DNA of 64,000 nucleotides, from the NCBI GenBank assembly GCA_013368325.1, contig JAACJK010000004.1, forward strand, positions 434,001 through 498,000, read 5' to 3'. A model generated the notes under the pieces. The model worked only from the letters and a program-made list of their open reading frames with translations. It did no database searches and was not told the origin of the DNA. The translations under genes were made by a program, and so were the position numbers. Position 1 is the first letter of the stretch. The number at the start of each line of letters is the position of its first letter. This document shows, piece after piece, positions 1-11,162 of this stretch. This DNA is from Ephemerocybe angulata (taxonomy: Eukaryota > Basidiomycota > Agaricomycetes > Agaricales > Psathyrellaceae).

Positions 1-499
1 AAGTTGGAGCTACATGGCGAGCGAAGGGGACTCGTCGTTGTCGTTCTGCGAGTGCACGATGATGGGGAGAATGTGAGAGTATGAAGTGGGCGAGCCTTTG
101 GGCTGCGGTGGAGGAGGGAGGGAGGAAGGCGGTTGAGGGTGAACATGAGAATCCGTATGTGAGAACTTTTTGATGAGGTGTAAGCGCTAAGCGCCGGCGA
201 TCACTCTGGGAGGATGTTGCCGCCGTTGGACTGGGAGTTCATCGAGCTTCGTCGAAGACTTGTTTAGAGGAGAGAAAGGTAGATTATAGAATATGTGACA
301 TAGGACATAGGCATAGTATAGCGGGATATAAGAAGGAGTGCATAATGTGAGAGGCCGATGAAGAGAAATTCTGAGAAATTAGTACTGTAACTATGTATCA
401 TATAGAAAGCGAGTGGGCAGAAATAAAAAGCCAGCCCGAGAAGAAGCAAAAACCAGAAGCAGATGAGGATAAGCGCATTCCGCACCGCAAGCTTGACCC
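1..499. other. No gene recognised; 3' flank of the HMG-box-like gene
   Basis: I see no reading frame here with recognisable content. The segment lies beyond the stop codon of the minus-strand HMG-box-like gene and probably holds its 3' UTR. A purine-rich tract lies around 100-150. The sequence TAAGCGCC, an 8-mer that recurs in this window, is at 188-195. The tail of a gene lying left of the window cannot be excluded. Confidence 0.4.
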
Positions 500-2292
500 T
501 TAAGTCTCCCAGTTCAAGAAGTTGTTGAACTCAGCACTTAATGGTGAAGCCATGATCGCCTCGGGCCCTTCAGTCGAGAGGAGGAACTCAAGCACCCATA
601 CGACAGAGCAGTCGAGCCTGAGTGAAAGAGCCTCTCTCAAAGCCCTGTGGTACTGCTCCGCACTATAAGTGGCACCCCACGAGGAAACATAGGTTCCGGA
701 GGCGTTGAGACCGAATTGAGTGGGTTGGTTCCGAGCCTGGGGGTGCTGCTCGGCACTCGAGCTTACACCAGCCATCGCAGGAGTATGACTTCCATGGATG
801 TTCATAGGCACAAACATAGCCGTGTCGGAATACATGATGGAGCCTGCCTGAGCGTCAAGGAGGTTCGCACCAGCATGCACACCCGAGCCCGGTGCATTAC
901 CCTGGTTGACAATGTAGTCGTGCACCTCAGAGATGGGCAAGTCGAGGCCGAGATCAATATGCTGGTGTCCCTGCCAGGCGTTGAAGCTGGGTTCCGGGAT
1001 GTTCGACGTTGAGGCATAGTTTCCGTCAAAGGCTTGGGGCTGAGCGGAGTAGTGAGGCATGGGCTGAGCTGCGATGTTAAAGCCAGTCGAATCTTGGGGT
1101 ATGAATGCAGGTTGAGCGATGTTGCCCCAGGTCGAGGGCGTGACATTGCTCGAAAAGTTGCCAGAGCCCGAGGCCAAAGCGGTTTGGTTGTGAGTCGATG
1201 GGCCCAAGCCGGAGGCGTAAGGGAAGGAGGAACTGCCAGAGCCCGATGCAGAGGAGGACGAAGTCGCTGAGCCCGATCTGGAGGCGTATGAAAAGGAATT
1301 CTGAGTAGCGGCGGCCTCAGCATGATGTCTCCTCGACTCAGCCATTACACAGGTGAGCCGTACGCCCTCCAAAGCCATGATGGTTTTCTCATCGAGTCGG
1401 AAGAGTGGCGTGAAGGGGATGCGTGGAGATTGCACCTTCTTCAAGTCGCCATTGCCCTTTCCCTTGCCCTTGCCTTTCCACTTGGCAGACATTTTGGGGC
1501 TGAGGCGGGATTTGGCATTGAGCTTGCGAGCCGCGGCTGCTTTCAGAGCGCGAATCTTTTTGTACGCGACCCCGGGGTGCAGAATTTCAAACTCCTCTCT
1601 CAATACAGAGGCTCGCTCTTCATATGGGACCTTCTGCGCGGCGGTCAGCTTCTTTCCAACAACTCCAGAGAGCGTGCTGATATGTCGTTGCTGGACGGGC
1701 CTCCGGTCTTCTTCTTCTGGCCTATTCGACACTACAAGGTTGATGAAACCGCTGAGCTGTTGCCTGAGAAGAAAAACCGAAGTGGAAGGTTCCGTCGGGC
1801 CGTTGTTTTTCCTTTTGGGGAATTCGGTGTCGGCAGCGAAGGGAAGTGGGTACTATCGTACGGCTATGATGAGCAAGGCCATCGGTGCGGGAGCAAATGT
1901 TGCACCTACCTCAAGCGAAAAGTTCTTTGGCAGGCCGTCCTTGCCATTATTCCTGCGGATGCTCTCATAGACCATTTCGACAGTCCAGATGTCCGGCTCT
2001 TGACAGGCAACATGGGCATTGGGAGAAGTTGAGGAGGTGGTCTGGTAGAACGTTGGGTTAGGACACTATGGAAAAGCGCGTAGAGAAGGTGAAAAACACT
2101 ACTCACCTCAATCTCAGAGCCGTACTGTTGTTCGACTTCATTGGTGGCAGTGTTGTCGGAGAACAAGGTCGGGTTGCCCGCGGCGTTGGAGGAAGAAGGA
2201 GGAATTGGCGGAGTGGCGTTGCCATCAGCCGAGTGGCCGGGGGTCAAGTTGTTGTTCTCGTTGGTGTTAGAGGAAGGGTTGGTGCAAGGCAT
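500..2292 (-). CDS. HMG-box-like nuclear protein with Ser/Gly/Asn-rich tail
   Basis: Three exons fit GT..AG rules: 2107-2292, 1910-2041 and 500-1756, giving about 524 aa. The N-terminus is a low-complexity Asn/Pro/Ser stretch. Around residues 105-175 the layout matches the later part of a fungal HMG box: a hydrophobic F-I start, then RHIS..L.G....L....K.PY...A......EF....HPG, followed by a basic Lys/Arg tail (AAARKLNAKSR, KWKGKGKGKG). The remaining 300 residues are rich in Ser, Gly, Ala, Gln and Asn, as in many basidiomycete regulators. HMG-box proteins bind the DNA minor groove and include mating and development regulators, but nothing here points to a specific role. The box is divergent, lacking the usual N-terminal PRPxNAFIL signature, so it could be a degenerate member. 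The exon 3 acceptor (1757-1759) was chosen because the nearby alternative gives an early stop. Confidence 0.55.
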
Positions 2293-3599
2293 ATTGGATG
2301 TAAAATGGGGAAGAAAACGGGCTGGGTAGTAAGTGAGCTGTAGAGGAGAGGGGCGACGAAGAAAACTGAAGATTTCGAGCCATGGTCGCTGGCGCTATAT
2401 ACTCTACGGGCATTGGGTGCAAAGCACAGTCGGGCGCTTTGGTCAGTGCCACTGTGCACAAAGCGCTGGCTTGGCAATGGAAACGCATGGAAAAGGTGCC
2501 CAAGCCGCTGACAGTATGCCTGATACGGACGGCCGGCATGCGTTTTGCAAAGGGATTTGTCCAGAGACCGCGCTTTGCTCACTGCTTATGTGATGCTTAG
2601 ATAGGGGCTTGCCACTGGCGCTTAACGAGATTGCCGCCTATTCGACGTCGCTGTGCGCCAGGGACGTTTTGGAACGGCTTCAAGCAGTAGGAGTATGCTT
2701 CTACCAGCCCTGAAAGAAGTCTCAAAACTTTCAAAGAGAAGCCCGTGAAGGGATATAAGCTGGTGAGTCGAAGACGCCTCTCTCTGATGAATTGACCAAT
2801 GCCAAAGCGCGTAAACGCGCGCTTTTCCTAGCGAGATATTCCTTGACTTTTACGACTGCTCCGTCGCCTTAAATGCCTTCAAGGCTTACATTGAGCTCAT
2901 GAATCTTTTGTCTGGCCACAGGGAACCAAATCTGGGAGTTGTTTGGTGTATACCAGGTTGCGGGCGAACATACAGTACCACGGCAGGTAAATTCAGCCGC
3001 CTCCCTCTGAAGGTAGACCCAATTTTAGAGGAAACCTTTCCAAGCAGTTTTCAATCAGATAAGTTGCGCTTGACAAAACAATTCTTCGAAAGTCACGAAT
3101 CCAAGGCGTATATTCAGCTTCTATCGGTCTCCACAGGCTTCCCCGCAACGTTCAGCCCGCGGTTAAGGGCAGCTTTGAGCGATATAAGCTTCTCTTAAGG
3201 TAAATAGGCGCTCGAGGAGCCCATTATTGTGCGCATAGATCAGTTTTACTGACCGTTTTGGAAAGTTTCTTGCCTGCTTTTGTGAAGGTCGAGTCCGCTA
3301 ATTGTCCGTTAAAGCCGGTGAGATTTGGGTGAGATGGAGATGATGCGGGGCTTCTGGGATTCGGCTACATACCTAGGGTACTCATATATCTATGTAAAGA
3401 AATTTCGGGCAAGCCGTAATGTTTTTAACCATCTGAGAGGTCGAGAGCAGTACTAACTATGCAAAGTCGACGATTCCGAGATAACCGGAAGGTTAATATT
3501 TGGATCCAAAGTTGTAGCCCAATTGATGGCATCACGGTGAAGTTAGGGGCACTTTTGGGGTCGCGTTTTGGCGCTTGCGGAGCTTGTTTCCCGACGTCC
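2293..3599. other. Intergenic region, no gene recognised
   Basis: This stretch holds the promoter side of the HMG-box-like gene and about 1 kb of sequence without recognisable coding content. One open frame of about 99 codons on the + strand (2899-3198) resembles nothing I know and has no supporting context. GGCGCTTA occurs at 2617-2624. Confidence 0.4.
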
Positions 3600-5026
3600 A
3601 CCACCAGAAGGACAGAACGGTAGGATACTATCACCTAAAGTTAAAGCTGAGATGGCCAGGACACTGCGGAGGTGTACTCTTCTCTGTTTCATGCATACCC
3701 GCACTATCCCTAGCGAAAACGAAGGCGCCTCATGGCTTCAACGAGCCGAGGTCGGATGCTCTCGACTCTGTTAACTTGTACGTGTAAACCGGGTTATCGT
3801 TTGCATATGTATGTCTAATCGAGCTATAGGTACATTGGAACTACTGGAACTGAGCCGAACAAGGCTGGGGGGATGATACCTTCGGTGTCCCCGCCGTTTG
3901 GCATGACGCGATGGGTTGCGCAGACCCTAGTCTCTTATGTTTCTGCGACGCCGTATAACGCGTCTTGGGTCTTGGAAGGAGCTGAAGAGGTGCGTGTGTA
4001 CTCGGACTCCGCCCATAAGCTTCACTAAATAGGATTTTAGGAGAATAGCAAGATCCATGGGTTCATGGCTACGCGCCAGCCGGCGATTTGGATGGGCGAG
4101 AGCGGGAGTGTTGCTGTCGTTCCTGGGGTCGGTTTCGAATGCGAGGACGGAACAGTCGACTTGAGCTCTGTGAAGGCGCCCTTTGACGAACGCGGTCTTC
4201 GGGTCGTTGGGTCCAAGAACGCGGGGGAGCTCGACTATGGCCGGGGGGAAGTTGTTAGCCCGAGCTATTACAACGTAGTAGTAGAGGACGGAACTGGAGA
4301 TGAGGGGAAGATTCTCTGCGAGATGAGTGCTAGTGATTATCCAACTTCCTGCACATATGTAGTTCTCGGCCAGCTGCTCCACGTTTCCCGTGTTGTTCCT
4401 GACTGAAGTAGGCCTCTAGCGTCCCGCGTTGGACACCTCCGCTTCACCTTCTCGCCAAAGTCAGGAGCGCATGGTCGACCACGACCCTACATCCTCATTG
4501 AAGCTGCCCGCCCCTCAATCATCACTTCGACACCTTCGAACGTAACCTACCCCGAAGGACACGTCTGCATCACCCCGAAGGACACGTCTGCATCAACACC
4601 TCACCCGATTCCCTCTTCGAAATCTGTGGGTACTCGACGGAACGCCAGGACAGTATTATCACACCTGTCTCAGGGCAAGACGCCGCAAACCAGTTCAAAG
4701 GCTACTTCTGCGCACGATTTGGCTTCAAGGCGACTGAATCCCTGGTGTATGGCACAATACAGAATGGGAGTGTTCAGCTGGGGGGCAAGGAGGCTATAGG
4801 CCCGGTTCTGAGTGCTTTCGTCTTTTTGCCTGAGGAGGTGGAGGGTGGGGTTGATGTACGCGTTAGGACGTCGTTCATCTCCGTTGAGCAGGCCAGAGCA
4901 AATGTCGAGGCAGAGGTTCGGCGACTGGTCAGCGAGGGCGAGAGCTCTGGGTTCAACAATCTTGACGGCGGATGCGATGGTCCAAGTAAATGTATTAAGA
5001 AAGCGTGTAACAAAGAAAACTGGTAA
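3600..5026 (+). pseudogene. GH92 alpha-mannosidase, N-terminal fragment, frameshifted
   Basis: The N-terminal domain of a glycoside hydrolase family 92 exo-alpha-mannosidase can be followed through several exons. NLYIGTTGTEP (spliced over intron 3778-3829) leads to PPFGMTRW. After an intron near 3990-4040 come KIHGFMATRQPAIWMGESG and then ISPSYY-like VVSPSYYNVVV. A third intron (about 4334-4419) restores the family string SATSRVGHLRFTF. After RPYILIEAARPSI the frame is broken by a perfect 23-bp tandem duplication (4549-4594), and the family sequence resumes in another frame (SLFEICGYSTERQD, ESLVYGTIQNG, GGVDVRVRTSFIS, ARANVEAEV). Similarity ends near 4980, about halfway through a typical 700-800 aa enzyme, so the catalytic C-terminal half is missing. 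No in-frame ATG precedes the signal-peptide-like start. Retained splice sites suggest recent decay. Confidence 0.75.
4549..4594. repeat. Perfect 23-bp direct tandem duplication
   Basis: Positions 4549-4571 and 4572-4594 are identical. Because 23 is not a multiple of 3, the duplication shifts the frame of the GH92 fragment. Removing one unit conceptually joins TYPEGHVCI to the in-family continuation NTSPDSLFEICG. Confidence 0.9.
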
Positions 5027-5419
5027 CAAAAGAGCAAGGAAAGATGTGGACACAAAAGAGTGGATGAACAAAAGACAGGGTAGGACATGGAAACAAAAAT
5101 GTACATATAAGAGGGCGGCGAGACGAGAGATGCGAAAAGAAAGACGATGAACAAATAGAGACAAACGAAGTCGCGAGTTTCGGTATGAAAGAAACATCTT
5201 TCGTCCATACTCGTACTTTCCATGAACCATCTCGACAGGCTTGGGCAGAAATGCGTCCCGATTCCGAAGAGGACATGCTCAGGAGCTCGCTTTCGAGAGC
5301 AAACGTAGATCCAGGAAGACGGTAGACCCTGGCCCTACTTCCACCTTACGGAATTTAGATTCCAGTGTTCGTATGATGTTACAATTTGGAGTAGATATAC
5401 AATTCGTGATTGAGTAGAT
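5027..5419. other. Intergenic, convergent 3' ends
   Basis: No gene is seen. The segment lies between the truncated GH92 relic and the stop codon of the FAD oxidase and should contain the oxidase 3' UTR. It is A/G-rich on the + strand between 5000 and 5180. Confidence 0.4.
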
Positions 5420-7176
5420 TTACGCAGGAGTGATAGGGTACCAACGGTTGAAGACGTTCTCGGGATCGTAGACCTTCTTAATCTGTTGCAACTTGGGGTA
5501 GTTGGAGGCGTACGCCAGGTCCGCCCGCTTGGCCCCATGGTCGCCCGTCGGGCTGGCTATACTCGCGGACGGGATGTCGATATCGTCTAGAAGGGAACAT
5601 ATAAAGTCAGCACCGAAAGGCATATGAATGTGCAACAAAGGGTAATTAATACTCACCGTGACCATAGTTGGTGTACCCAGATTTCTCCGCATCGTCGAGA
5701 GAGTTACCCTGTCCCCGTAGAACGATACCGACGAGCTCCTTCGCGATCTCCTGCGCCTCAGCGGTCTTGTTGACACCTTCCTCCCAGGCAACGTTCGTCA
5801 GGATGTTCGAAGATACTTGGCGCCTGAACGCCGTTGCGGATACTGGGACTGAGTTGGCTTTTCCCAGGGAGAAGTACTCGTGCAGAATCGCGGGCTTGAA
5901 TACCCCGCCTTTGGCGATCTCAGCCACCTTTTGGACGAGCTCCATTGTGGCTTTGTAGTTGGGGGAGGCCTGTGAGACGCCCTTCAGGTAGTAGCATCGG
6001 CCGTGACCGGTTTGTGGATTCTATGAGACGCCTCAAGTCAACATGCCACGATTAAAACAATGAAGAATCTTACCTGCAACGAGTTAAGCTGCTCGTACGG
6101 GATCTCCCGCACATTGTCGACCACCGGGCCTGGAAAGGATCGTCAGAAATGGACCAATTCAGTGAACAGCGCACGCACCAACGTCGAAGAACTCTTTATA
6201 ATGAGCTCGGCCCTCCTCCTCAGACCCATTATAAAAGAAGATAATGAGAAAGACGGGTCTGCCGTCCGGAGCGGCAGCAACAGCCTGAATCATCCCCTCA
6301 TCCTCTCCAACGTTGTCCAACCACTTCTTAGTAAGCTCGATGAGCTTTTCAACCTTGTCTGGGGTGTATACTGCGCTCCCTGCGAATACCGTCTTCCTCT
6401 GCGGGTGCAGCTGGTAGACCAGTTCGGTTGCGACTCCGAAGTTGGATCCGCCGCCGCGGATGGCCCAGAAGAGGTCCGAGTTCTCGGTGTCGCTGGCGGT
6501 CAGGATTGAGCCATTGGCCGTGACAATGGTCGCCTGGTGAGGGGGTTAGATTCGGCCGATCGCTTGGGAATGAAGTATGTACTACCTGCTTGAGGTTGTC
6601 GATGGTGAGACCATGGCGTCCGGACAGCCAGCCATAGCCACCTCCAAGAGTTAGGCTGTCGCGAAAAGTCATAAGAGAGGAGGCATGAGTCGCTGCACTA
6701 CTATCACTGACCCTCCGACTCCAGTCTGAGAAATGGTAGGGTTAGCAAGCTATCATGTTGTAGAGATCGGGCTGGCATACATGGTTTACAGTCCCTCCGA
6801 CGGTCGCGAGACCATATTTGATAGCCTCCTGGTCAACTTGGGCCCAGATGGCGCCCCCGCCTACATACCCCAATTTCTTCTCTGCGTCGATGCGAACATG
6901 GTTAATGTGGCGCTTGAGGTCAATTACCAGTCCACCTTCAACGGAGGATGCACCCGCAGCGTTATGCCCCCCGCCACGAATGGCGATGGGGAGCTTGTTC
7001 TCCTTGGCATAGGCGATGGACTTGACGACGTCCTCGCTATCTTTGACGTGCACGACGACTTTGGCGTTGCGTTCGGCGTTCTTGGCCCAGCGCGCGATGG
7101 AGTTGGCGTAGTCTGCGTCGCCGGGCGTGACTACGTCGCCTTTGATGGTTTTGGCGAAAGATGATATATCGGACAT
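5420..7176 (-). CDS. FAD-linked oxidase (PCMH/BBE-like)
   Basis: Seven exons (6781-7176, 6712-6725, 6586-6655, 6179-6533, 6074-6129, 5657-6020, 5420-5586) sum to 1422 nt, 473 aa. The N-terminal half is a PCMH-type FAD-binding domain: AIRGGGHNAAGASS near residue 67 carries the histidine expected for 8-alpha-histidyl FAD linkage, and TGVGGLTLGGGYGWLSG with GLTIDNL binds the cofactor. DLFWAIRGGGSNFGVAT follows in the middle. The C-terminus shows the berberine-bridge-enzyme ending: NYPKLQQIKKVYDPENVFNRWY. No second covalent cysteine is seen in the usual position, so the flavin is probably attached once. Such enzymes oxidise sugars, alcohols or secondary-metabolite intermediates using O2; the substrate is unknown. 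No clear secretion signal is visible. Exon 2 is only 14 nt long and encodes the join within the TGVGGL motif. Confidence 0.85.
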
Positions 7177-8657
7177 TTCCTGCGAGGCAGAAATTCAGAG
7201 GTGGGCACAGGGAAAGGAATGGGGGACTGACTGGGGAAGCGTGGGGGTTAGATATGGAAACAAGGTGTCGGGACAAGGATTGGACCTTGCTCCTTATAAG
7301 GTCCACCGGCAAGATCCCTTGTGTTTGGGCATATTTTAAGAAGGTTAAGCCACCACGTTCGTTCCCGCTGAGCGCTCCGATAAATCCTGAATGCTCTGAC
7401 CTAGTTTTGGGTGCCGACAACACGCGTAGTAGGCAGCCGCAGTCAGATTCCCGCAATGCCCCGAAGAAGCGACAGTGCTCTAATGACCATTACGAAGCCT
7501 AACCGAGATACAATGGCTTTTAGAGTCTGTGAAGTGCTTCGTTAGATGCGAGTATCTGTTTTAAAGATGAGTATCACTCACCAGGTCTCGACAGGTGATC
7601 GATATATCTGCCTGCAGCTTTGTCGACGGGCGCCCACTACCCCGTGTTCAGGGTTCCCAACGTGTTATCCTGGGGGTCTGAGCTCGCGCCTCCCTTGAAT
7701 AAAAGATAGATCTGGACAATTGACAACTGCATCACATCCCAGAGTCCTCATGGCCTAGGTAGTAGCTTTCTCCGCCTTGCTGAGTCTTAGATATCTTCGG
7801 ATGACAGCACAAGGATCCTTGAGGCAACTTGCCATGTCATTGACACCCTAAATTGCCGATTGAACTGAACATATACATATATACCTGAAACTCACCTGGA
7901 ATTCGAATTCCAAAACTTCTTCAACACGCGGTGCTCTATAGTGCCATCCCGTTGGAAAAGCCGAGCACAACCCGCGCTGAGATTCATCGTTTATGAACCG
8001 TCGATTCGGCCTCCTTCTCGCGGTGTGACCATGGTCATGACGATGAAGCTTTTGCTCGAGCAACTTCGAGCGCTCCTCAACGATCCTGCTTGGCGGGATG
8101 AGTGAGTATATTCCTGTGTCAGCGCCTCGGGCTGTGAAAAGATGTCCAAAGCCCCGTGGCAGCTAGTCTCGAGAACCAGCCTCTATGTGAGAAGAAGATC
8201 GTTCTCACTTGATATACGTGGCAGCTACGGACGGTAAGTTGCAGAGGCCGAGGCAGGGCTTGATGGTCGTGTTGTAACCCCGGAATGCTGGCGGTTGGCT
8301 CCTGGTGAGGTAGATTCATTTTCATATGCCCCATTGAGTGTGAAGTAAGAGAGTGGATGAAGTTCAACTTGCATAACCACGAGAGATATCGCCACTAAAG
8401 AGTTATGGCAGGAAATCGCTGGGCGCTTAACAAACCCCGCGCGGAATTCGAAGCGGATGATATCGGACCTTAAACCACCTGGCCGTTCGGCGTTCGGCCC
8501 CAATTCAATCCAGTTGGCTTGACCTCCATCCATGTTCAGTTCCCGATGGTCTTTTCAAAAGATGGCTACTTGGACGAGGTAAGAATACCATACAGGAGAG
8601 CTTAACATGAAACTGGACAGAAATTACTGGCAACATATGAACTTGAAGGACTCGATT
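7177..8657. other. Intergenic region, no gene recognised
   Basis: This 1.5 kb separates the oxidase promoter from the FTR1 3' end. A short open frame on the + strand near 8040-8110 is followed by a good donor-like GTGAGT, but I see no family similarity and do not call a gene. GGCGCTTA occurs at 8422-8429. Confidence 0.35.
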
Positions 8658-10330
8658 CTACGATTCACGGCGCAACTCCGCAACTTCCTTAGTGTCCTCT
8701 GCGATGGGCTCCTTCCTTTCATCGAGCTCCGGGTCGCTACTGCTTTGCCCTCGAGGCTCATCTTGCTCCAGTCGTCTCTGTGCCGCGGCTTTTGATTCAC
8801 GCCCGAACAGCTTCGTGCGACCCTATCCAGAACTCAGCACACGTGCAAAAATCTTTCAAATTACCCTTACCTCGGCGAACTTCATATAAACGAGCGCGAA
8901 AATCACTGCGATCCAGTAGAAGACATACGACAAGACGGTTCCGACTGGACAAGGGATGAGAACGTTGTTGCAAAGGATCGGAAAACACACTCACGCGTCG
9001 CATCGTTGTTCCATCCAAACAGAGCAGTGAAGACCGACCAGCCCTGTTGTGCGAACTTGTTCTCTGGATTGCAGCAATCAAGGTGCCACACGTTTCCTTG
9101 AACTTTGAATGTGCCTGGGCCATCTCCCTCGCCCTCGCCTGCTTCTCCCCCCAGAAGCTTGTTGAATGCATGCCGTTCAAAGCCCCCTACTGCTTTGCTG
9201 AACAGTCCTGCTCCAATCAAGAGGAGAATGTTCGTCATAACGACGAGGAAAATTGTAAGGGCTTGAAGAAGTGAGTTAGTGCATCACTATGACCTCGATG
9301 GGATACTCACTGCTCCTACTAGCAAATTCGTAGATTAAGAACCCAACCACCAGTCCGCATATGATCCCAACAATCGCAGCTATGGGAATGGATTTGGCTG
9401 TCTGGCCCAAAGACACGCCGCCGACGAACACGACTGCTTCCATGCCTGTAGCCCAGCACTATCAGCAAGCTAGAGGTCGACAAAGTTGGCTTTTCACACC
9501 TTCTCTCAGTACGGTGACGAAAGGGAGAATGAACAAAACCCATTTTCCAGTCTTGACCTCGCTATCGACAACTGCGTTGCGTCAGTCAAGCCCAGATGGG
9601 AAACCCGTTTGAGGAGCACTCACCCCGTCCTTCTAAGGCGCGTCTTATCTTCAGTCGCCACTTGATCTTGGCTGAAGCAGGGTCAGTTTACAGCTGCACC
9701 CATAGTAAAGCAGGCTATACCTTTATCCATCTTCAGCATGGTTACACCCATGACGAATATCAAGATGGCGGCTATCAAATTGAATATTGCTGGAGTGCTC
9801 ACTTCGTAAGCCCAACCAACCAAGGCTCCACCGACAACGACTGACCTTCCCAAAGTTGTTCAGCCTTCTCCCAGAGGTTGCTAGCCTTCGTAAACCAGAC
9901 AGCAATGAAGCTGGAGAGTGCTTCAGTCGAGTCCAACCTTCCGTGTGCCTTAGGAGGTGAACTTACGCCGCTCCAATTCCCAAAGCCAGGAGGAGCCCCG
10001 CCGCAGCTCCAGCGAAAATCTGCAGACCAGGATGAGTGTGCCGGACTCCATTTGATCAATAGAAGTCGAACTTCTCACCTGGATTCTTAATTTTCGGATG
10101 AGCAGCCTTCGTCGGTTGGCTGTCTCATCTTCGCTCGGGGTCTCGTCGGAAGTTTCCTTGACGTCGCCCTCGTTCGCCGTTGAGGGGCCAGCCGGTGTAC
10201 TACTAGGCGTGCTCTCGGTCTCGTTCACAATTTGTTCGGCCAGACCAAGCAGAACGGAAATGATGATCGATGCTTCGAGCGTCTCGCGAAAGACAATGAA
10301 GAAAATGGGCACTGAGAAGAGGTTAGGCAT
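8658..10330 (-). CDS. FTR1: High-affinity iron permease, Ftr1 type
   Basis: A multi-exon gene whose first exon (10079-10330) starts MPNLFSVPIFFIVFRETLEAS. The first iron-binding REXLE motif is RETLE at residues 15-19. A second, VLREGMEAVVF, is split by an intron near 9.44-9.51 kb. Several hydrophobic segments follow the family order: FAGAAAGLLLALGIGAA, FNLIAAILIFVMGVTML, AAIVGLICGLVVGFLIYE, MTNILLLIGAGLFSKAVG with ERHAFNKLLGG, and LSYVFYWIAVIFALVYMK. The last exon (8658-8822) encodes a charged cytoplasmic tail ending VAELRRES. Ftr1 moves ferric iron across the plasma membrane and works only together with the Fet3 ferroxidase, encoded divergently next door. The acidic loop after the first membrane segments (ETSDETPSEDE) is long. 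Three iron-GATA sites lie in the shared promoter. Confidence 0.92.
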
Positions 10331-10425
10331 GGCGCGTTTCTCTCCTGAAGAGTGGAAAACCTCTCGTGCGGGGGGAGGAAAGGTAGGGATGCGAACAATG
10401 ACCAGGCAGGAAACACACCGAGTCC

Positions 10426-10434
10426 TTATCTGAT
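10426..10434 (-). promoter_or_regulatory. Iron-GATA site ATCAGATAA (SRE/Urbs1/SreA type)
   Basis: The minus strand reads ATCAGATAA, a perfect match to the ATCWGATAA consensus of fungal iron-sensing GATA repressors (Urbs1, SRE, SreA). It lies 96 bp upstream of the FTR1 start codon. Confidence 0.7.
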
Positions 10435-10632
10435 AGACGAACTTCCCTTCACTTGTTCAAATCTAAACCCGAAGCTCTGGCTCCGTGCCTCCCCGTGCCT
10501 CTCGATTCAGGATCAAATTCTAAGCTAGGTAAGTTTTGGAACACAACTCCCCCGTAAACTCACTTGTTGCCTTCCAGTTGTTCGGGTGGGTTCATTCATG
10601 TTGCCACAATTAAAAGCTGTGGGAGATCCGTC

Positions 10633-10641
10633 ATCTGATAA
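10633..10641 (+). promoter_or_regulatory. Iron-GATA site ATCTGATAA
   Basis: Perfect ATCWGATAA match in the middle of the 832-bp FTR1/FET3 divergent promoter. Confidence 0.7.
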
Positions 10642-10934
10642 GATCTCCTGACTTCGCATGGTTTGCGTTTCACACATCCCGGCGTTAGGGTTTCTCTGAC
10701 AGCCTTTGGACAGCCTGGACCCACTAGCTGGACCTCCTGGGATGGGTCTTTTACCGTGCTCTACCATGAGTGTATTTTTCTGTAAGTGCCTTGTTGCGTG
10801 CCTCCGTACCTTGATTCCAGCTCGCCAAGGTGGTCGAGAATGGAAGGCCCGATGGGAGGCGCGCGAGCCAAGCGCGAGCGTGGCGCTAGGATGGCTATTA
10901 ATAGGTCGAGGTTGCGGCACCATCACCATGCGTT

Positions 10935-10943
10935 ATCAGATAA
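10935..10943 (+). promoter_or_regulatory. Iron-GATA site ATCAGATAA
   Basis: Perfect ATCWGATAA match about 220 bp upstream of the FET3 start codon. It overlaps a TTATC on the other strand, so two GATA cores face each other. Confidence 0.7.
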
Positions 10944-11162
10944 GAAGGCTTTCTATACATCTGTCAGCATCTCGAAGGGTTATACGACGGGAAGAAGAGG
11001 AGGCATTTGGGGTCTTCCCCTTAGCCATAACGCGGGAAATTAGACCTCAAGTTTCAAAGAGGACCGGGTCGGAAAGCAGGCGTCTTCTTACTTTCCTACC
11101 GCCCCTGACTCCCCACTCCCACCTTCTATCCGCTCGCGACTTCAGGGCGGAAGTATCTCACC

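Noticed and set aside
2899..3198. 99-codon open frame in the left intergenic region
   Set aside because: No known family, no neighbouring exons that extend it, and codon pattern not distinct from background.
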